This document shows positions 34,041-44,235 of a DNA stretch of 64,000 nucleotides, in pieces (the stretch's first letter is position 1; each line of letters opens with the position of its first letter). The stretch comes from Crossaster papposus (taxonomy: Eukaryota; Echinodermata; Asteroidea; Velatida; Solasteridae), in contig JBAIAA010000415.1 of NCBI GenBank assembly GCA_037893245.1, positions 310,001 to 374,000 on the forward strand, read 5' to 3'. The position numbers and the translations under genes are program-made. The notes under the pieces were generated by a model. That model did not search any database. It saw nothing but the letters and a program-made list of their open reading frames with translations, and was not told the origin of the DNA.

Positions 34041-34090
34041 TGCTCACCGGAAATAAAACCGAGCTTTCGGTGCGAATGCACCTTCTTCAG
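34041..34090 (-). ncRNA. Hammerhead-ribozyme-like motif, possibly inactive
   Basis: On the - strand CTGAAGA (34090-34084) is followed by a perfect stem GGTGC-ATTC-GCACC and then GAAA, fitting the hammerhead core CUGANGA/stem II/GAAA with the G10.1-C11.1 pair. GCTCGG then pairs with CCG and AGC to form a stem III-like hairpin. The base expected to be U16.1 is A, so cleavage would probably be lost. Penelope-like elements often carry hammerheads, but the neighbouring Penelope-like fragment is on the opposite strand. Confidence 0.35.
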
Positions 34091-34194
34091 GGAGAATTAT
34101 GGCCTGTTGTGATGTCCCGCAATAAAATTTATATATATATATAAATATATATAGGCCTATACACATATAAGACTGAAGGTGCGTTTATATGATT

Positions 34195-35340
34195 TGACAT
34201 TGTTGAATTCTACCCGTCAATCACCGAGAAACTCTTAAATGACGCACTAGACTACGCATCACAATACGCAGAGATCGCCCCATTGGACAAGAAAACTATC
34301 CTTCATGCCAAGCAAACATTGCTCTTCAGACATAACGAACCATGGGTAAAGAAAAGCAGTAGTGAGATCGTATGACGGCGCAGAATGCTGTGAACTGGTC
34401 GTCGTCTACCTGCTGTCCCAACTTAAACCCCACTACGGCAATGCGATTGGCCTCTACAGGGATGACGAGTTGGCCATCTTCCACGAGCCACCGAACGTAG
34501 TAGAGCGCATCAAGAAGGAGATATGCGAAACATTCAAAAGAAACGGACTTCGCATAGCTATTGAAGCAAACAAAAAAATGTCAACTATCTTGATGTCACG
34601 CTCGACCTCAATCGCGGAGTACATAGGCCATACCTAAAACCAGTAAACACCCCAATATACGTGAACGCGAAGAGCAATCACCCGCAGAACGTCCTCCGAA
34701 CAATTCCACAAGACATCAATCGCAGACTTTCCGACATATTTTCATCAAACAAAGACGAATTCAAGAAGTCAACCAGCGATACCATGAGGCATTGAAGGAA
34801 AGCGGCTACGACCACAAGCTGGAATTCAATACAAGCGTACCAAATGAGCAAAATCACATGGTACAACCCGCCGTTTGATTTAAGAGTAAAAACCAACGTT
34901 GGACGCCAATTCTTGAAGATCGTTAACGAGAGTTTCCCCAAAGCACACGCACTGCAACAAATCTTCTACAAGAACACACTGAAGCTGTCATACAGTTGTA
35001 TGCCTAACATGAAGTCAACTTTTGACGCTCACAACAAAAATAGAATCAGGCACCGGAACCAGAAACCAAACCTTGCAACTGCAGGGTAAAAAATGAATGC
35101 ACGCTGGATGGAAAATGCAGAACACCAAACATCGTCTACCAAGCCACTGTAAAAACCAACACGAGTGAAGAGACTATGTAGGCCTAACACGCACCGAGTT
35201 TAAACAAAGATTAGGAAACCACCGGCAGTCATTAAAGGGAGAAGCGCACAGGTTGAACGCTAAAAGACAAAAACACTGAATTCACAATTAAGTGGAGAAT
35301 CTTGAGCAATGCTCAATAATACTCTAACATCAGCAAACGA
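34195..35340 (+). pseudogene. Penelope-like retroelement remnant
   Basis: VEFYPSIT at 34202 resembles reverse-transcriptase motif A in Penelope-like elements. IGLYRDDELAIF at 34449 gives the YRDD catalytic motif C. Then follow KITWYNPPFDLRVKTNVG (34848) and LSYSCMPNMKS (34984), the conserved linker downstream of the RT. A Cys-rich segment and a weak EFKQRLGNHRQS-like piece at about 35200 recall the GIY-YIG endonuclease end. Several frameshifts and stops separate these pieces. Not functional. Confidence 0.7.
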
Positions 35341-35490
35341 TGCAACTTCTGCACTATGGAGAAATTCTATATTATTTTCCACCCAGAAATGGCTACTCTA
35401 AACAAACAATTCTGAGCTAACTAGCGCCCTCGGCACGCGGCTACATTCAAACTGATAAAGCACGCCAAAATCACGCTCAGAGTGTAATGT

Positions 35491-35614
35491 TAGGCCGTGT
35501 CCGAATTGTTTGGCTGCGGCTTTAAGTCCACGCGGGTCTATGGTGGTGACTGCAGCCACTTCCCATGGACTCGTGTGTGATGTCGAGCCGCGGGCCGGGT
35601 AGTTCGGACACGGC
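35491..35614. mobile_element. Small MITE with GGCCGTGTCCGAA ends
   Basis: A 124-bp element: GGCCGTGTCCGAA on the left and TTCGGACACGGCC on the right are perfect inverted repeats. TTA precedes and ATA follows. A matching single end sits at 32026-32039. Confidence 0.7.
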
Positions 35615-35829
35615 CATATATAATTTTGGTTATTATGAGAGGTGGTTAGAAATACTTGAAGGGAAGCAGGATCTGGTTCGATATGGTTTTCTGATGAGGC
35701 AGCCAAACCGGAGCACTATATTCAAGAACTGGCCTGCAGAGAAAACCAAAAGGTTTCAAGAGGACCTCTGGATTTATGGAATTACTGTACGCAAATGAAA
35801 CCAGACAATTCAGAACGTATAGAGCGAAC

Positions 35830-36566
35830 CATTTGAATGTGTTTGGGCCAAGTTAAATCCTTCGATAAGATAATACCAAGATACTTATGCGACACTATAC
35901 AACATCTAGATTTTCTGCATCTTGGAGACAATAAGTAGTCGTGATGACTTTCCTTGATCGTGTGAGGTGCACGACTTTACACTTCTGAATGTTGTGAGTG
36001 GCATAACGTTTTGTTCACATCATCTGGAGTGTTAAGGTCATCTTGTAAAGAGACACAGTCATCTGCACATCTAATAATTCGGTACAAAATAGTATCTTCT
36101 GCAAAGGCTACTGAGGAAGCGGAGATTTGATGATGTTCGGCAGATCAGCAGTAAATAAATTGAACAAAACTGGCCCAAGGACAGAGCCTTGTGGGACTCC
36201 TGAAGTGACATCTACCCAGTTGGATTCGGCACCTGAGAAGAGAACACGCTGTTTAATTACGGTAGGAGAGAAATGAACGAATCCAGGAAAGGATGTTTCC
36301 ACAGATGCTGTATCATGCAACTTCTGTCAAAGAATTATATGATCTACTCTGTCAAAAGCCTTCGACCAGTCAAGGAAGACAGCATCTACTCGAAGTGGAC
36401 TAGGGGAATCCAAAGCATTAGCCCAAGTGTGAAACAGAGTTCTGTGCATCAATTGTGTAAGATCGTTTGGGTTGAAAGCATTATCTCCATTTATATAGAC
36501 TGGATAGGACACGGTGTCTAAATGACGTGCGCGCGCGTGTTTTTTTTTTAAAGGTACGTAAAGGCC
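35830..36566 (-). pseudogene. LINE reverse transcriptase fragment
   Basis: Read on the - strand: FLDWSKAFDRVDH (RT motif A, about 36380-36340), then [16 protein letters not shown] (motif B, about 36210-36160), then CADDCVSL around 36070-36045 (motif C, an xADD box). A SKDL-like segment follows toward 35860. Motif order fits a CR1/Jockey-type LINE. Frameshifts separate motifs A, B and C. Confidence 0.75.
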
Positions 36567-36754
36567 TGGGGCTAATTTCATAGAGCTGCTTAAGCAAAAA
36601 TAGTTGCTTAAGCACAAAAACAACAACAGCTAAATACCAATCACAAATAATATACATCATGTGGAGTTGTGGCTGGTAAGCTGGTTTTACTAAGCAATAT
36701 TGTTTGTGCTTAAGCAATTTTTATGCTTTAAGCAGCTCTATGAAATTGGCCCCA
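36567..36754. mobile_element. Family C MITE, copy 2
   Basis: GGGCTAATTTCATAGAGCTG at the left and CAGCTCTATGAAATTGGCCC at the right, with inner CTTAAGCA motifs inverted. Same family as 25243-25405, slightly longer. Confidence 0.8.
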
Positions 36755-37118
36755 AGTCACAACGAACCCACGACGCATTTGTGCCACGACACGACAGAAA
36801 ATTTGGGCAAATCGTGGGTCATCGGGGGTCGTCGCAAGACAGTTCAACAACATTGTGAGCATCGTGGCATCGACTTCGACGTGAGGCAAAATTGGACATG
36901 CACCTTTTTTGTTCGACGATATTTTGTGGTATCTATCTATGTCTTGTGGCTGTCGTGAGTCTGTCCTACGACAGTCTTGCGACAGTCTTGCGATAAATAT
37001 CAGACCAGGACTCATTATATAGTCGGAAGACGGACGCGCGAGCGTCCCACGCGCATCCTACGAGTGAACCACGATATGATCACGTGAAAAACAGATCGCA
37101 CGACAGTGGGAACCTAGC
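36755..37118. repeat. CACGA-rich segment ending in a facing TIR
   Basis: CGACAGTGGGAACCTAGC at 37101-37118 is the exact inverse of the left end of the next element, so a second element end abuts it head to head. The matching left end of this segment was not found. Confidence 0.45.
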
Positions 37119-37121
37119 TTA

Positions 37122-37985
37122 TGCTAGGTTCCCACTGTCGTGTGATCCGTTACGAACGCCACGATTGGACATTCGTAGCTGATCGTGGAATTTCTGTTTC
37201 CTTTTCTGAAATTTCACGTTTGGAAACGAGTTGATGCGAGTCGATACGTTCTGGTACGATTTGGTGTGCTTGGATGCGATATAGTCACGATTGGTCAATT
37301 TCAGGTGACACGATCTGTCACGATCTGGTTTCCCGTTCAGATACGATCAGATACGTTCCGATAGGATTGTCCCGATTCCACGACTGGGTCCCGATCTGAC
37401 ACGATCAGCACGATCGGGGTCCCCGATTTGCGACGATCTGGAATGTGCATATTATGTTCCGATACGTTCTGATACGATCATCACGAACCATGATGCGCTC
37501 TGTTGCGATCGGATACGATTGTGGCCGCGATGTTTTTCACGATCGGGTCGAGAGTGATAACGATTTGAGCCACGATTGGACCCCGACGGATTATACAGCC
37601 CGACTGACCATGGACTTTATTGGTTTTTTGAACTTCTACAGAGTGAAGACTACAACCCACAATCAGAACGCAGCACATCTCAACAGAGGTGGTGTTTGTC
37701 TTGACCCTGAAGGTTGATCCCGATCACCACGATCTTGAAGCGCGATTAGATGCGATCTGTCGCGCTTTGTTACGACCCATAACGATCTGATGCGATGATC
37801 ACGATTGAAAATTAGTCGTGTTGATCGTAGAAAATGTTTGAACCGTCAAAAAAATGTCTACGATCAACACGATTGCCACTACTGACCCCAAGGTCTGATA
37901 AGATCTGATAGGATCACCACGATTACTCTACGATTGAGATCACGATTTCAATCGTGGCGCGAATCGTGATAGTGGGAACCTAGCA
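37122..37985. mobile_element. TIR element with TGCTAGGTTCCCACT ends
   Basis: TGCTAGGTTCCCACT at 37122 and AGTGGGAACCTAGCA ending at 37985 are perfect inverted repeats, each flanked by TA. The 864-bp interior is filled with GATACGAT, CACGATC and CGATCTG motifs. No transposase seen. The TA flank would fit a Tc1/mariner-like target but is too short to be proof. Confidence 0.65.
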
Positions 37986-38229
37986 TAAGGTAGAACGGCT
38001 ACCGGCTGTGACTTGTGCGTGTAAAGGCCCAGTCACACCGGGCTTGCGACCAGGTTACGACCTAGCTGCGACCGAAAAATGTTGCAATCCTAGGCAAATC
38101 GTACAAAGAGCGTATACGACTGGTCGCAGAGCTCGTGGGTCATCGCCGCAGCAAAATCAGTCGCAGCAAGGTCGATGGTCATGTTCAAAACTTCTGACCT
38201 GCGATTCCAAATCGTAAAAGGTTGCAGAC

Positions 38230-38800
38230 AAGTCGTACTACCAGTCGTGCATGCTCGTATCACCAGTCGTGGATGATCGCGGGTCCCACAGTCGCACGAT
38301 TAGTCGTGTAACTGGTTGTAGGTATTAACGACTGATCGTGCGAGTGGTCGCTTGCGATTGCTCGTACGATTAATCGTGGGTACCTGGGACTAGTCGCACG
38401 ATTACCTACGACTGATTCTGTGATCAATCTTCTCTAATAGCTTGTGATCATCGTACGACCAAGCGTGCCATCAATCGTACGTACCAGTCCTAACTCCGGA
38501 GATCGTCGCAAACATTGGCAAATGTTTGCGACGATCTCCATAGCTGTCGTATGCTGTGATTGCTCTTAAGACTGGTGGTAGGTCATCGTACGATTGGTGG
38601 CACGCTTGGTCGTGCGATCACAAGCGATTGGAGAAGATTGATCGCAAAATCAGTCGTAGGTAATCGTGCGACTGGTCCCAGGTACCCACGATTGATCGTA
38701 CGAGCAATCGTGTATACCTGCGACCAGTCGCACGATCAGTCGTGTATACCTACAACCAGTCGCACGACTGATCGCATGCAGTCACAGCCAGTTGTGCGAT
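38230..38800. repeat. Long inverted repeat upstream of the MADF gene
   Basis: The arms of about 270 bp fold around a centre at 38512. The central hairpin GGAGATCGTCGCAAACATT / AAATGTTTGCGACGATCTCC is almost perfect. Outer pairs include CAAGCGTGCCATCAATCGTA with its partner at 38583-38610. It lies just inside the Harbinger left end. Confidence 0.75.
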
Positions 38801-38823
38801 CGGTCGCAGGTCATTCAATCAGA

Positions 38824-38830
38824 TATAAAA
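38824..38830 (+). promoter_or_regulatory. Candidate TATA box of the MADF gene
   Basis: TATAAAA followed by GG, 114 bp before the ATG at 38944, just downstream of the long inverted repeat. A start site around 38855 would give a short 5' UTR. Inference from motif and position only. Confidence 0.45.
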
Positions 38831-38943
38831 GGCTCTCAATCGTTCATCAGGATCAGTAGCTAGCTCCAAGAGTTCCAAGGTCCTAAGGCGTGCACTTCAG
38901 GAGTGTAGTAGTAACCTTTAGTAATATATACGTCATCACTCGC

Positions 38944-39250
38944 ATGCCTCCCAAGAAGGGGAAAGGGCGTGGGAAAAGGATGCAGCCAGAGCCAGAGAGT
39001 GATGCAACCTCCGCACATGATGTCGTCCGGGAAACTCAAACCGAAACACATCATTCTGGTGATGAATCGGCAGATCAAGCGGCAATCAAGAAGAAGAAAA
39101 TGCCAGATCTAGAGCCAGCAGTAGAACAGGCTATCTGCGAATGGTTTGCCGACCACCCCCTGTTCTATGACATGAGTGACGCCAGTTTCAAGAACCGGCA
39201 GCGGAAAGACCGTCTCCTGGACCAGAAGGGCAAGGAGCTCAACATGAGTG
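38944..39250 (+). CDS. MADF protein of Harbinger element, exon 1
   Basis: Basic start MPPKKGKGRGKR, then an acidic/polar stretch, then the first half of a MADF domain (EQAICEWFADHPLFYDMSD). MADF proteins in Harbinger elements bind element DNA and help transposase enter the nucleus (established for the family; inferred here). An upstream in-frame ATG at 38890 exists, but 38944 gives the expected basic N-terminus. The exon ends in AGTG before GTAAGT, phase 1. Confidence 0.75.
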
Positions 39251-39363
39251 GTAAGTATCTTAGGCATTCTTACCCAGATATATGAATGTTGCAGTTATAA
39301 AATTGTCATGCAGTATTCCATGTATTTTCATCCATTTATTAATTATTTGTCCTATACTTACAG

Positions 39364-39539
39364 GGGAACAGCTGGCCATCTGGTGGAAGTCACAGAGGAC
39401 CATGTATGGGAGACTTTTCAAGAAGAAGAGTGGCCAGGCGGCAACACGTATGACCGAGCGACAAAAATGGAACCTGAGGAACTTTAGCTTCCTGCAGTCC
39501 CATATCGCTGTCCGCACCATGACCAAGCAGTTGGGCAAG
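39364..39539 (+). CDS. MADF protein, exon 2
   Basis: Acceptor TATACTTACAG, donor AAG before GTATGC. It encodes the second half of the MADF domain: LAIWWKSQRTMYGRLFKKKS, then KWNLRNFSFLQSHI, with the spaced aromatic residues typical of the fold. Enters phase 1, leaves phase 0. Intron of 113 bp. Confidence 0.75.
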
Positions 39540-39647
39540 GTATGCATTTGCAAACGTTAATACATTTTCCATTCAATTCCCATGCTTTTATTACCTGTAC
39601 GGCATCATATGACATGTATGGAATTAATATCTGCTCTCTACCCACAG

Positions 39648-40427
39648 GTCCCGTGTCCGGAGCATGAGATAGACGAGGATGGATCCCTTCGGAATGCGAC
39701 TCGGGTGGTCCCTCTATTTCCCTGGAGTCCAACCAGCCTGGTACCAGCTCGCAGGCCACTTCGCGACCCTCTCAAGTGTCCAAGCAGTCCCAAGCAGAAG
39801 CGTCAGAAGAAAACTGCCATCGACGATGCCCTCCTCAAGCTGGTAGAGAAGTCATCGACTACACAGCGTCTCTGCCAGCAGGTCGACGAGGTGTTGAGCT
39901 CAAGCCGGAACACCCGCAGCACGTTCAGCCAGTGGATGGCGGCAGAGACGGAGATGCTGCCTGACTACATGTTCAGGCAATTCCAGACGGAGGTGTTTGC
40001 GGCCGTCATGAAGTACCGCAACATGGCAGCCCAGCAATAGCAGGTTATGCCCATACCACCCACCATGCCACCCGTCATGCTGCAGCAACCGAGCATTCCG
40101 ATGAGGTACCCTCAGCCGCCTCGCCCTGCCTCAGCTCCACAGCCCATGTCTATGGCCTGGCAACCGCCCACGCAGATGTCCACTCAGGTGGCCACTCAGG
40201 ACTGGCTCCAGTCCCCAGCACCCCAGCATCAACATACTGGACTGTCGTCCCTGAGCTTCTCAGGACTGAGCGGACTCCCGTTCTCCCCTGTGCCAAGCCA
40301 TGGTACCGGTATTCTGCCTGTGACAACAACTCCGTTGAATATCTCCAACACTGCAGCCCAGGTAGTTCAGAGTAATCGGATCCTACAGGTAGATGACCTA
40401 CAGGGAGATGGCCACTTGGACGAGTAA
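39648..40427 (+). pseudogene. MADF protein, exon 3 with in-frame stop
   Basis: Acceptor CTACCCACAG. The frame runs 130 codons through a linker (KQKRQKKTAIDDALLKLVEK) to AAQQ, then TAG at 40038-40040. Directly after the stop the same frame continues for 128 codons of Pro/Gln-rich sequence (PIPPTMPPVMLQQP) to a second stop at 40425-40427. A CAG-to-TAG change would explain this. With the stop, the protein is 291 aa; the ancestral form was probably about 420 aa. Confidence 0.65.
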
Positions 40428-40534
40428 TGGACTACTGAACTGTTTTGTGTTATCTGCTGTCTACAAATATAATTTGTTTGATAGTGTGTATTTTTCAGAT
40501 GAATGAGATGTTTCATTACATGTTTGTTTCATAA

Positions 40535-40540
40535 AATAAA
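40535..40540 (+). terminator. Polyadenylation signal of the MADF gene
   Basis: AATAAA 108 bp after the second stop. A reverse AATAAA at 40613-40618 serves the convergent transposase gene, leaving about 70 bp between the two signals. Confidence 0.5.
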
Positions 40541-40612
40541 GATACATTTAAAATACAAGTTGTTAGTACTTATTATTACACCTCATAAATATTAAGGAGA
40601 CAATAACACACA

Positions 40613-40618
40613 TTTATT
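40613..40618 (-). terminator. Polyadenylation signal of the transposase gene
   Basis: TTTATT on the + strand, AATAAA on the - strand, about 390 bp past the transposase stop. Confidence 0.4.
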
Positions 40619-41005
40619 GGTCAATCGCAATTTGATACAACAAACATAGATTTAGCTATCGACAGACATGGCCTATCTATCATGTGGAAGTTTTCCCTAT
40701 CTTCCTGCATGGGGCTCATCATCTCTAGAGACAAAGGTTTGTTTTCACATTTGTATAATGCTGTATGGTACTCCATAACACAACGGGAATTAATCAACAA
40801 TGAAAACAATAAACAATGTCAGCGTCCAGTGGTTTGTTTGGAGATGGTATAGTGATTGAATTTATTTAAAAATGCCATCGAAATCCGTATAGTTTATGAC
40901 CCGAACACATTGAAATTGATGAAATTAACCTATACTGTGTGTGTGTATATATATCAAAATATAACAACAATCCATCACTCACACATCATTTTCACGCATT
41001 AGTTC

Positions 41006-41470
41006 CTAGATCATATTATCCTGCCATGGGACACTGTCGACGTTGTTGTAGTAGTGCTTAAGGTAAACGCGCACAGCCTTGGCTTCCCGAGTAGCACGAT
41101 TCCCGCCTTGAACGTACCGCATATCCTGAAGCACTGCACCATTCCTCCAAGCGCCAGGGATGATCTGGTGGTCACCCCCCGGCCCACACAGTCAATGTCC
41201 CGGTTCTGCAGTCTAGGGTACCGCATCTGCATCATGTTATGCAGACAGAGGCACGCACTCACGATAATTTGTACAGTCTCATGTTCCTATTGCATGGTCG
41301 TGAGGAGACACCTCCAGCGCTGGGCGAGTATTCCAAAAGCGTTTTCCACTATTCTGCGGCCACGGGAAAGTCGGTAGTTCAAGATACGCTCTTCGACGGT
41401 CATGTTCCTATGTCCAAAAGGCTTCATCATCCAGGTCATCACCCACGACCTCTGCGACCAGTCGCACGCT
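41006..41470 (-). pseudogene. Harbinger transposase C-terminal remnant
   Basis: RILNYRLSRGRRIVENAFGI then LAQRWRCLL is the C-terminal catalytic part of a PIF/Harbinger DDE transposase; the Glu of VENAFG is the third acidic residue. Then comes TAG (41289-41287), after which the same frame continues to ACLCLHNMMQMRYP. Near a C-run at 41176 the frame shifts, and IPGAWRNGAVLQDM, ATREAKAVRVYLKHYYN and VPWQ appear in another frame, ending at a stop at 41006-41008. The region with the first two Asp residues is deleted at the right TIR. Not functional. Confidence 0.85.
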
Positions 41471-41555
41471 CTTTGTACGATTTGCCCGCGATTGCAACAT
41501 TTTTCGGTCGCAGCTAGGTCGTAACCTGGTCGCAAGCCCGGTGTGACTGGGCCTT

Positions 41556-42047
41556 TAGACGTCTAAAACGTATTGTCACCGAGCTGCAGCTGGCTGCGGT
41601 GAGTGCATGATCGGCTGGATACGAGAGAGAGAAGACGAATCTAAACTGAAACTGAAGCGAGGGGCAGAGCTGAGATTACTTTATTATGAAATGACAAACG
41701 TTGTAATTTAAATTTGACAAAATCTTGTTTAAATTACTTGGTTAACTTCTGTATGACAAAATAGGTTGATGATGTCTAACTGATGATGTCTAAGCAATAG
41801 CATCAAGAACGATCGACTTACTTAAAGTTGTAAAATATTATTAAAGGTCTTTATACTTTAAAAAAAACCTCCAAAGGATCGTGCACAAACGCGGCGCTTC
41901 ACGTTCCCGACGATTTTACCCGTCACGACTCGGGTGAGTTATACGAACGCATCCTTTATTTATATGCCTGGTACCCGTTTGCCTGTTGGCCAAGCAAAGT
42001 GTTTATGATGTATTGGGCACCATTGAATTCCGCAGTACACATGTGCA
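41556..42047. other. No gene seen; right end of the possible composite
   Basis: Contains the inverted end at 41921-41953 and otherwise unassigned sequence. Confidence 0.35.
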
Positions 42048-43885
42048 TCATTAACCTGACTCAAGGTAGCCGCGTATTCGGCCGAATTTATGGCCGCGGA
42101 TTCACCAAAAGCTGAAAAATCTTTAATACATGCTGCAAAAGGTGACGCATTTTCCAGAAGGTTCACTTAATTTTATTTAAACGAATGTTTCAAAATAAAT
42201 GGCAAATAACAATACTTTTTCAAACCATATCAAATCATATAACATAAGCCACTCCGTTTTAGCTTTTTCTGTGATTTTGATGAAATATTAGCTACCTAAT
42301 GGAAGTAATCAATTATTTGTCAAACCTTTTAGATGGAAAAAGGAGAATGCAACATTTAAAACAAAGTGTACCTCAGGCTCACAAGTTATCAACAACTCGT
42401 ACCTTTGTTCCAAAATCTACAAGATCATGCTACTGGGCACACCTATTTTTGGTGTAGGCTTTGGTCTGAAAGGTGAGAAAGAAATGAAATAAACATACCT
42501 GTGGAAAGGTTGAAATTACTGATGCACCATTAATTATTTTGCAGAGCTGTAAAATTAATTTGTTTATTCAGTTGTGCTTCTCATCCAAGAATGGCTTGAG
42601 ACGCACACTGGAAACATGGTGGTGCGAAACACGGTACCCTCTGGAGACTTGAACACAATGCGGACAATGGGAGTGAAAAGGTCTCCATAGCGTAATTTCT
42701 ATAGATGAATAGGTCTCCATTAGGAATTTCACGAATTCTATTTTTTGGATTGTACTTAAATTACTCAAAAACTAGGGTTAGAATGTGGGTTAAGGTTATT
42801 GTTTGGGTTAGGGTGTAATATAGGGTATATTGGGTCGAAATTTTAACCCAGGAAAATAACTGTGTTCAAAATGGGAGCATATTTTTGAAAAACGTGTTCG
42901 ACTTTCTAACCATTTTGTACACGAGAACAAAGCCATGTCTCCAAAGTGATACAAAAACGCGAATGTTTGTGTGTAAGTTTATGTGTGCCTAAACAAATCA
43001 GAGGAGGGTGACCATAGCAACTGGTTCACTGCCCAGCTGACTAGCTGTCAGGCTAGGAGTAGGCATTATAGGATGTGCCAAAGGTACATCGGGAAAGATT
43101 CCCTTTTTAGGGGGTGGTAATTTTCTAGAACTTTCCAGAGGGGCTCTACATAACTTTATTTAATCAGCAAATCTGCAAATTATATGTCATCGAATGATAA
43201 AAATAAGCAACAGCAAGAAATGAGGAATGAACAAAAAGAGCAACAGAGAGCAAGATGTGAGCAACAAAGAGAAAGAAATGAGCAAAAATGAGCAACAAAA
43301 TGAGTGAAATGAGAAGATGAAAGAATGATCAAATGAGCCACAAAATGAGTAAACAAAGCAATAAATGATTAAAATGAGCAAAAAAAGGGGAAAAAAGAGG
43401 AAGGAATGAGTAAATAAGCAACGAAATTAGTAAAACAATTAAGAAATAGAGGAAGGAATGAGCAAAAAGATTATTAAACGATTTTACCCGTTTCTTCCCA
43501 TTTGGGCATTTATTATTGAACATGAATGTTATTACTGCAGTCGAACCCATTGCTTGTCCCTGGTGTGACAAGAGCATTGGACGGAGATCTAACCCAATTC
43601 TAACTTAATGCTTGATATGTCTAGTCGTTGGCAGAGAACTGTTGGAAAAAAGTGTGGCGTATGTTATATGATTTGAATGGTTTAAAAAAAGATTGTTATT
43701 TGCCGTTTATTTTTAAAACATTCGTTTAAATAAAATTAAGTGAACCTTCTGGAAAATGCGTCACCTTTTGCAGCATGTATTAAAGATTGTTCGGCTTTTG
43801 GAGAATGCGCGGCTGAATCCGCGGTTGAATCTGTGGCCAGAAATTCGGCCGAATACGCGGCTACCGTACCTTGAGTCAAGTCATT
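42048..43885. mobile_element. Element with about 200-bp inverted arms
   Basis: The left arm (42048-42250) and right arm (43654-43885) are about 85-90% reverse complements. They share AAAGGTGACGCATTTTCCAG then AAGGTTCACTTAATTTTATT, and the ATTCGGCCGAATACGCGGC region at the outer ends. The 1.4-kb centre has no recognisable gene; 43190-43465 is purine-rich low-complexity DNA. Confidence 0.75.
43190..43465 (+). repeat. ATGAGCAA-rich low-complexity tract
   Basis: Variants of GAAATGAGCAA and AATGAGTAA repeat irregularly; almost all purine on the + strand. The long frames on the - strand here (Ser/Leu/Phe-rich) are artefacts of this composition. Confidence 0.6.
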
Positions 43886-44235
43886 AATTGCATGAGTTTG
43901 CTAGAAATTTCCTTACCAACTATCCTCTCTATAAACCCACACTAGCACTGAAACTGGAAGTTGATTTCGCCAGACATCAACAGCGAACGCTGCATCATTT
44001 AGCAGACCATTTTGTGCTTGAATTTTCTGCTTTAGTAATGTAAGTAGCCCCATCATTTTGCTGGACAAAAATCAGTTTATCAAACGGTAGTGATTAAAAA
44101 GCCGACAAGAGTTTTGTGTGCACGTGGAGGGGTGTTGAAGCGGATTTATACGGTAGGCCGTAGGCTAGGCGGCTAGGCCACCGCTGTTTTCAGGGCGCCA
44201 TCATTAGGTTTGTTTGGGATCCGTTTGTTTGCTTG

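Larger units (their letters stand above)
38024..41555. mobile_element. PIF/Harbinger element with damaged genes
   Basis: The inverted ends are AAGGCCCAGTCACACC followed by about 60 further nearly identical bases (GGGCTTGCGACCAGGTTACG and CTAGCTGCGACCGAAAAATG), mirrored at 41467-41555. TA flanks each side. It carries the two genes typical of Harbinger elements, a DNA-binding partner (here a MADF protein, +) and a DDE transposase (-), in convergent orientation. The transposase has lost its N-terminal part up to the right TIR, so the copy is non-autonomous. Confidence 0.85.
33385..41953. mobile_element. Possible 8.6-kb composite bounded by inverted ends
   Basis: GTGCGTTCGTTTTACTCACC followed by CGAGTCGACACGG at 33385-33417 is mirrored by the reverse complement of 41921-41953 (ATGCGTTCGTATAACTCACC then CGAGTCGTGACGG). 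No target duplication is seen. The bracketed DNA holds a Penelope-like fragment, a LINE fragment, several MITEs and a Harbinger element. The pair may be one nested element or two solo ends facing each other. Confidence 0.4.

Noticed and set aside
36755-38900. CRISPR-like array from the many CGATC/TCGTG motifs
   Set aside because: No fixed repeat length or spacer; they are subterminal motifs of DNA transposons in a eukaryote.
43187-43577. Ser/Leu/Phe-rich frames on the - strand
   Set aside because: They come from the purine-rich ATGAGCAA low-complexity tract on the other strand.
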